Below are positions 59,619 to 64,000 of a stretch of DNA of 64,000 nt, piece after piece; position 1 is the stretch's first letter; each line of letters begins with the position of its first letter. The notes under the pieces are model-generated. The model saw only the letters and a list, made by a program, of their open reading frames with translations. It was not told where the DNA came from and searched no databases. The translations under genes were made by a program, and so were the position numbers. Origin of the DNA: JAEUIX01 sp964611125 (GTDB lineage Bacteria; Planctomycetota; Phycisphaerae; Phycisphaerales; UBA1924); NCBI GenBank assembly GCA_964611125.1, contig CAZSZO010000021.1:3609-67608 (forward strand), given 5' to 3'.

Positions 59619-61271
59619 ATGGAGTCTCCCGTGTCTTCCGATCTCACGCAGCCCCCTCCCGCCCCGGCCGGTCCGCCGGGTCAGCGCGGCGGCGTGAGTC
59701 CTGGCCGGGCGGCGGTCGACGCGCCTGTCTCGATGCCCGGCGCCTCACTGGGCGAGCCGCCCGCGGCCGACGAGAGCGATGAGGCCCCGCGGGCCACCAC
59801 CAGCATCGCTTCGGCGGCGATCGCCAGCACGGCCCATCGCCCCTCGCGCTGGGGGGTGCTCCGCCATGCGCACTACCGCAACATGCTCGGGGCCCAGTTC
59901 GTCTCCAATGTGGGCGGCTGGATGGAGCTCTTCGGCATGCAGTGGCTGGTGGCCCAGAAGACCGGCTCGCTGTCGGCCTTGGCGTACCTGGGGGCGGCCC
60001 AGCTCGTGCCCATCATGGTCTTCGGCCTGCTGGGCGGCCTGGCGGCCGACCGGGTCAACCGCAAACTGCTCCTGATCGTGACGCAAACGCTGCTGATGGT
60101 GATCGCCGCCAGCGTCACGCTGCTGGCGATCTACGACTTTCCCGCGACGCCGGCGGTGAGCGCCTTCAACCGGGCGGTGACGGGTTTCCTGCACATCGAC
60201 GCAGCGCCGGACGTGGTGGCGCCGCTGCTGATCCTCTCGATCCTCAATGGCGTGGTGCTGGCGTTCAACTTCCCGGCCTGGCAGGTTCTGACGCCCCGCC
60301 TGGTGCCGCGCGAGGAGCTGACGCGGGCCATCACGCTGAACGGCATCGCGTTCAACACGTCGCGCATCTTCGGGCCGGTGCTGGCGGGAGGCGTGATGGC
60401 CGTGTCGGGGAGCGTGCCGCTCTTCATGGTGAACACCATCAGTTTCCTGGGTGTGGTGATCACCGCCATGACCACCCCGGACGCCCCCGCCCCGCCCCCG
60501 GACGGTGTCCATCCGGTCCGGCAGATCTGGAACGCTGGCGCGTTTGTCTTCACCAATCGCGGTCCCCTCGCGGTTTTCGCGGCGACAACCCTCATGAGCC
60601 TGCTGGCGGCCCCGCTGGTGCGGATCCTGCCGCTCTTCATCATCGATGTCTACCAGGCCCCCAAGGCTCAGGAGGAGTGGGTGGGCGGCTGCATGCTCGC
60701 CTTCCAGGGGATCGGCGCGGTGATGGGCGGGGTGGCGCTGAAGCTCATCCCGGCGTGGTACCCCAAGCACCACGTCATCCCGATCGCGGTGAGCTGCTGC
60801 GGGGCGTCGATGACCGTGTTCGCGGCGACGTCCAACCTCTGGGCCGGGTACGCGGTGATGGTCGTCATCGGGTTCTTCTGGATCTGGGCGTTCAACCAGT
60901 CCTGGGCGGCGATGCAGCACCTGGTGAGCGACGCCATGCGCGGGCGCGTGGTCGCGCTGGCCAATGTCTTCGCCTTCGGCGCCACCGCCGCGGGAAATGT
61001 CCTGGTCGGCTGGCTGGGCGAGGGGCTGAAGTCGGCCCACTGGTCGGCCGGCGTGGCGACCCAGGTGTCGGTGGTTGCGCTCTCGGCCCCGCTGACGGTC
61101 GCCGGGCTGTTCATGCTCTTCAAGCGGACGCCCGAGGTCGACGGGCTCCCGCGCCGGGCGGGGGTTACCTCGAGCCTGAGCGTGATCGAGGCCATCACCG
61201 CCCGCAGCCACCGCCCGGCCCGGCGGAGCGACCGCCCGGAGACCGCGACCGAGCCCACGGTTTCGGCTTGA
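59619..61271 (+). CDS. MFS transporter, EntS/MFS_3 type
   Basis: About 550 residues. A ~75-residue Pro/Ala/Ser-rich cytoplasmic N-terminal tail precedes twelve membrane helices, starting at HAHYRNMLGAQFVSNVGGWMELFGMQWLV. The cytoplasmic loop GLLGGLAADRVNRKLLL is the MFS motif between helices 2 and 3. LTRAITLNGIAFNTSRIFGPVLAGGVM is the helix 5 region typical of the enterobactin exporter-like MFS_3 group. The substrate is unknown; siderophore or drug export is common in the group. The ATG at 59619 has only GGGGA close by, and a GTG 12 nt later is an alternative. The gene is convergent with fbp, 36 nt apart. Confidence 0.88.
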   Translation: MESPVSSDLTQPPPAPAGPPGQRGGVSPGRAAVDAPVSMPGASLGEPPAADESDEAPRATTSIASAAIASTAHRPSRWGVLRHAHYRNMLGAQFVSNVGGWMELFGMQWLVAQKTGSLSALAYLGAAQLVPIMVFGLLGGLAADRVNRKLLLIVTQTLLMVIAASVTLLAIYDFPATPAVSAFNRAVTGFLHIDAAPDVVAPLLILSILNGVVLAFNFPAWQVLTPRLVPREELTRAITLNGIAFNTSRIFGPVLAGGVMAVSGSVPLFMVNTISFLGVVITAMTTPDAPAPPPDGVHPVRQIWNAGAFVFTNRGPLAVFAATTLMSLLAAPLVRILPLFIIDVYQAPKAQEEWVGGCMLAFQGIGAVMGGVALKLIPAWYPKHHVIPIAVSCCGASMTVFAATSNLWAGYAVMVVIGFFWIWAFNQSWAAMQHLVSDAMRGRVVALANVFAFGATAAGNVLVGWLGEGLKSAHWSAGVATQVSVVALSAPLTVAGLFMLFKRTPEVDGLPRRAGVTSSLSVIEAITARSHRPARRSDRPETATEPTVSA

Positions 61272-61307
61272 CGCCGGGCTCGGCCCGCGCTCCGCCAGCC
61301 CGCGGGC

Positions 61308-63308
61308 TCAGAGCGACTCGATCAGCTCACCCTCTTCGTAGGCCTTGACGAGCAGGTTGAGGTCGGCGATGGCCCGGCGGATCTGGGCGCCGGCTTCGGT
61401 GTCGGCCGTGGTCCGGGCCTTCGGGTAGCGCCGGATGCTGGTCACCTTGGGCACGATGTCAGCGCCGGAGTCGATCACCTCGGCGACCGACTTGAATGGC
61501 GAGTGCTCCGCGAGCGAGATCCCCTCCGGCCGCAGCACCAGGGTGTAGCCCCGGTCGCCGTACGCCTCGCTGAAGGCGCCGTCGATGGTCACGGCGTTGC
61601 CGCCCCGCTTGACGGGCTGCTCGCCTTTCTCCACCTTGACCGGCACGTGGCCGTTGACAATGAGCACATCCTCGCCGCAGCCGAAGAGGCGGCCGATCCG
61701 CCGGCAGAAATCCGCGTCGTGCAGCAGGTCGAAGTACGCGTTCTTGTGCTCCTTGTGGGCGTCCTTGTCGGCCACGAAGTAATTCTCGAACGTCGCCAGC
61801 TTGTCCTTGCCGAAGAGCGGCGAGCGCGGGCCGCCCCAGAGGTACCACATCCAGTCGCCGTCGTCGTCGAGCTCCTCGGCGCCCTTGCGGAAGGCCCGGC
61901 GCACCACCGACGTGAGCGCGTCGAAGAGCTCCCGCCCCGCCACCTCGCGCCCGTCCACCTTGAGCGTCAGGGGCTCCCCCTTCTCGTCGACGGGGACGCA
62001 CGCGTGGAAGATCAGCGTGTCGTCGCGGCGCGTCCACATGTTGCCGTGCCGGGCCGCCCAGTTCATGTGCTCCCAGAACCGGGAGCTGCCGACGAAGCTC
62101 TGGCGCAGGCGGTCCATGCACTCCTGCTCTGCGGGAGAGAGCTTGTAGGGGTCCGACCAGTCGATGGTCGGGAAGTTGGTGTCCAGCAGCGGATGCTCCT
62201 TCCCGCCGATGGTCACTACGCCCCTGGCCGGGTCGATGCGGTGGAGCAGCATGCGGTGATCCAGGCCCCACTCCGGCCGGCGCCGGCAGATCTGCCCTTC
62301 GACCTTGAACTGGATGATCGCGATCGCCTTCTCCATCCGGGCCACCTGCCGCTCGTCGCGCAGCCCCGTCCCCTTGGGGTGGAAGCGCTCCGCCGGGTCA
62401 TCGGCGTAGACATCCCGCACCAGCTTGTCGAGCGGTGTCAGGGCGATGCCGTACCCCTCCTCGAGCTGGGCCCCGCGCCGGTAACGGCAGGAGAACCGCA
62501 GCACCGTCGCGATGCACGCGTCGTGCCCCAGGCAGGCGCCCATCCAGGTCGCGTCGTGATTGCCCCACAGCAGCGAGACGTTGGGCTGCCGCTTCAGCAG
62601 GTCGATCACCCGGTCGATCCGCGGGCCGCGATCTCCCAGGTCGCCGGCCACGATCGTTTCGGCCGCCGAGAGGTTGCGAATCAGGCGCGAGGCCGCCCGC
62701 ACCGCGGCGAAGTCGCGGTTGTGAGTCGAGAGCGCATCCACCATCGTTTCGATGTACCGGCGGCGTGGGCCGCCGGCCTCCGGCGCCAGCCCCCCGGCCC
62801 CCAGGCGGGCCAGCGGTCCCGAGGGCCCGGAGCCGATCTCGCTCAGCAGCTCCTCAAACAGTTCCCGGAACTCGGCGGGGATGAGCGACTGCACCTCGTC
62901 CCACCGATAGGACAGCGAGAGCTGGCGGACCAGTTCGAACTGCAGCCGCAGCGTCCGCATCACCCAGGGGTTGCGCTGGCCGCTCTGGATCAGGTTGGTC
63001 CGCAGACGCGCCAGCACCTCGCGCGGGTAGTAGATCGTCGCCAGAAGCTGGGTCTGCTCATCCTCCGCGAGCGACCCGCCCAGCAGCCCCGCCACCAGCG
63101 GACGCAGCGCACCCGAGGCGTTGCTGATCACGTGCCGGAGCTTGGCGTGCTCGCCGTGGACATCGGAGAGGACGTGAACGATCCCCTTGGGCAGCGTGAG
63201 CTTCGCCTGAAGCCCCGCGATCTCCGCAACGGCGGAGCCGATCGTGGGGAACGATGCTGAAAGGGCGCGAAGCGTGGATCGCTGTTCGGTCGAGAGCGAC
63301 AGGGGCAT
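61308..63308 (-). CDS. fbp: class III fructose-1,6-bisphosphatase
   Basis: About 666 residues, matching the ~640-670 usual for the Firmicutes-type Fbp (class III). It has the calcineurin-like metallophosphatase blocks VHVLSDVHGEHAKL, VAGDLGDRGPRIDRV and LLWGNHDATWMGA, and further HMNWAARHGNMW and LIVNGHVPVK with metal His. It hydrolyses fructose 1,6-bisphosphate to fructose 6-phosphate in gluconeogenesis, with Mn2+ in the active site. ATG 63308 (MPLSLSTEQRS) is chosen because GGAG lies 6 nt upstream and family N-termini begin here; an ATG 48 nt upstream falls in the promoter hexamer. TATGCT at 63352-63357 gives a leader of about 37 nt. Confidence 0.94.
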   Translation of the reverse strand: MPLSLSTEQRSTLRALSASFPTIGSAVAEIAGLQAKLTLPKGIVHVLSDVHGEHAKLRHVISNASGALRPLVAGLLGGSLAEDEQTQLLATIYYPREVLARLRTNLIQSGQRNPWVMRTLRLQFELVRQLSLSYRWDEVQSLIPAEFRELFEELLSEIGSGPSGPLARLGAGGLAPEAGGPRRRYIETMVDALSTHNRDFAAVRAASRLIRNLSAAETIVAGDLGDRGPRIDRVIDLLKRQPNVSLLWGNHDATWMGACLGHDACIATVLRFSCRYRRGAQLEEGYGIALTPLDKLVRDVYADDPAERFHPKGTGLRDERQVARMEKAIAIIQFKVEGQICRRRPEWGLDHRMLLHRIDPARGVVTIGGKEHPLLDTNFPTIDWSDPYKLSPAEQECMDRLRQSFVGSSRFWEHMNWAARHGNMWTRRDDTLIFHACVPVDEKGEPLTLKVDGREVAGRELFDALTSVVRRAFRKGAEELDDDGDWMWYLWGGPRSPLFGKDKLATFENYFVADKDAHKEHKNAYFDLLHDADFCRRIGRLFGCGEDVLIVNGHVPVKVEKGEQPVKRGGNAVTIDGAFSEAYGDRGYTLVLRPEGISLAEHSPFKSVAEVIDSGADIVPKVTSIRRYPKARTTADTEAGAQIRRAIADLNLLVKAYEEGELIESL

Positions 63309-63351
63309 GGCGGACTCCGGGCGTGCGGTGGGGCCGGCGAGGCGGGCCGGG

Positions 63352-63357
63352 AGCATA
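63352..63357 (-). promoter_or_regulatory. -10-like hexamer TATGCT with leader
   Basis: TATGCT on the minus strand, 43 nt upstream of the fbp ATG at 63308; it overlaps an alternative ATG at 63356. Confidence 0.45.
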
Positions 63358-63375
63358 CCAAAACCGGTCGCCCGG

Positions 63376-64000
63376 TCATTCCCGCTCGGCCCCGGCCGTC
63401 CCAGGGTCCGATGCGGGCGCCAGGAGCGCCAGCCACTCGCGATTTCCGCGCCCTTCGCTCCGGGCGCCCGAGCCGCGCACCGGCGAGGCGGTGCTGGCGA
63501 GCACCCGCACGCCCAGCTGGGTCATCTCCGCCAGCACCCGCGTCGCAACGGCCTCGGCCAGGGCGTCGGGCAGGATCCCCGCATGGGCCCCGGCGGCGGC
63601 CTTGTCTTCATAGTGCGGCTTGATGAGCGTCACGATGCGGCCCGGGTGGCCATGGCCGGCCTTGAGGGCGTCGTCGCCGCTCGGCCCGGGGCGCAGCCAC
63701 CGCAGCGCCGCCGGTATGCATAACCGCTGGGGGGTCCACCCCAGGTCGATCACGACCAGATCAACCAGTTCCGGCGGCGGGAAGTGCAGCGCGTTGCTGC
63801 GCTCGTGGGCCCGCACGCGCGGCTCGCGCCGCAGCGACCACGCGAGTACGCCGTACCCCGTGTCCACGGCGTGGACCCGGGCCGCCCCCGCCTGCAGAAG
63901 GCAATCGGTGAATCCCCCCGTGGAACACCCCAGATCCGCACAGTGCAGGCCGCCGGGATCGACTTGAAAAGTGTCCAGCGCGTGCCGCAGCTTGGCCCCG
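63376..64000 (-). CDS. tlyA: TlyA/FtsJ-like RNA methyltransferase (5' truncated)
   Basis: The frame is open to the end of the window, giving ~207 residues without the start. Reading from the edge it has KLRHALDTFQVD, then the SAM-binding loop ADLGCSTGGFTDCLLQAGA, HAVDTGYGVLAWSLR, VDLVVIDLGWTPQRL and the late catalytic-type Lys in LIKPHYE. This is the FtsJ-fold pattern of TlyA (hemolysin family) 2'-O-ribose methyltransferases, which modify 16S and 23S rRNA. The N-terminal S4 domain of TlyA, if present, lies outside the window. The C-terminal stretch has an Arg/Gly-rich insertion (PVRGSGARSEGRGN). The gene symbol is tentative. Confidence 0.8.
   Translation of the reverse strand, partial: GAKLRHALDTFQVDPGGLHCADLGCSTGGFTDCLLQAGAARVHAVDTGYGVLAWSLRREPRVRAHERSNALHFPPPELVDLVVIDLGWTPQRLCIPAALRWLRPGPSGDDALKAGHGHPGRIVTLIKPHYEDKAAAGAHAGILPDALAEAVATRVLAEMTQLGVRVLASTASPVRGSGARSEGRGNREWLALLAPASDPGTAGAERE

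Overview
The window is high-GC DNA from a planctomycete, most likely of class Phycisphaerae. Three secreted proteins end in the GC-type dockerin Ca-binding repeats known from Phycisphaerales, and a PhoD-like phosphatase ends in a PEP-CTERM-like IPGPS sorting tail. Pseudopilins with FLDGH segments and several membrane proteins with a CxxCxYxL...CPECG zinc ribbon point the same way. A run of 100 N (29621-29720) shows this is a scaffold from a draft or metagenome assembly. No rRNA, tRNA, CRISPR array, prophage or insertion sequence was seen. No stretch over 300 bases lacks a gene.

Layout. 1-3.8 kb: 3' part of an ABC-F ATPase, then a soluble histidine kinase co-transcribed with an MmcB-like PD-(D/E)XK protein. 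3.8-6.4 kb: two tandem TerC membrane proteins behind a yybP-ykoY (Mn2+) riboswitch. 6.4-18.6 kb: glycosyltransferase, DUF2306-like membrane protein, secreted PhoD phosphatase, decayed nucleotidyltransferase-fold gene, ALDH7-type dehydrogenase, zinc-ribbon/HEAT protein, ThiF/MoeB enzyme, two tandem DinB proteins, D-Ala-D-Ala carboxypeptidase and a lone receiver. 18.7-27.3 kb: dockerin protein, fumarase, zinc-ribbon protein, a TerC gene split at a G12 run, and RtcB. 27.5-35.8 kb: a membrane coiled-coil protein with a long GEKQ hexapeptide repeat (broken by the assembly gap), a double-VWA membrane protein, and a DUF885 hydrolase. 35.9-39.6 kb: MsrB-MsrA fusion, lipoprotein peptidyl-prolyl isomerase, frameshifted secreted esterase. 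39.6-47.8 kb: a tandem duplication of a pseudopilin + lamin-tail/dockerin protein + terminator cassette. 48-64 kb: RNase R, RbsA-type ATPase, LolD/MacB-like ABC pair, ObgE, PilZ protein, Fur-family regulator, zinc-ribbon membrane protein, MFS transporter, class III fructose bisphosphatase, and a 5'-truncated TlyA-type methyltransferase.

Expression signals fall into two classes. About a dozen genes have a TANNNT -10-like hexamer ending only 5-10 nt before the start codon and no Shine-Dalgarno, as expected for leaderless mRNAs. Others have the same hexamer about 30-200 nt upstream together with a GGAG-type ribosome site. Several of the leaderless-type hexamers decide between alternative starts. 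Three genes (TerC at 25.2 kb, esterase at 38.3 kb, nucleotidyltransferase at 10.9 kb) carry frame lesions that may be assembly errors or real decay.
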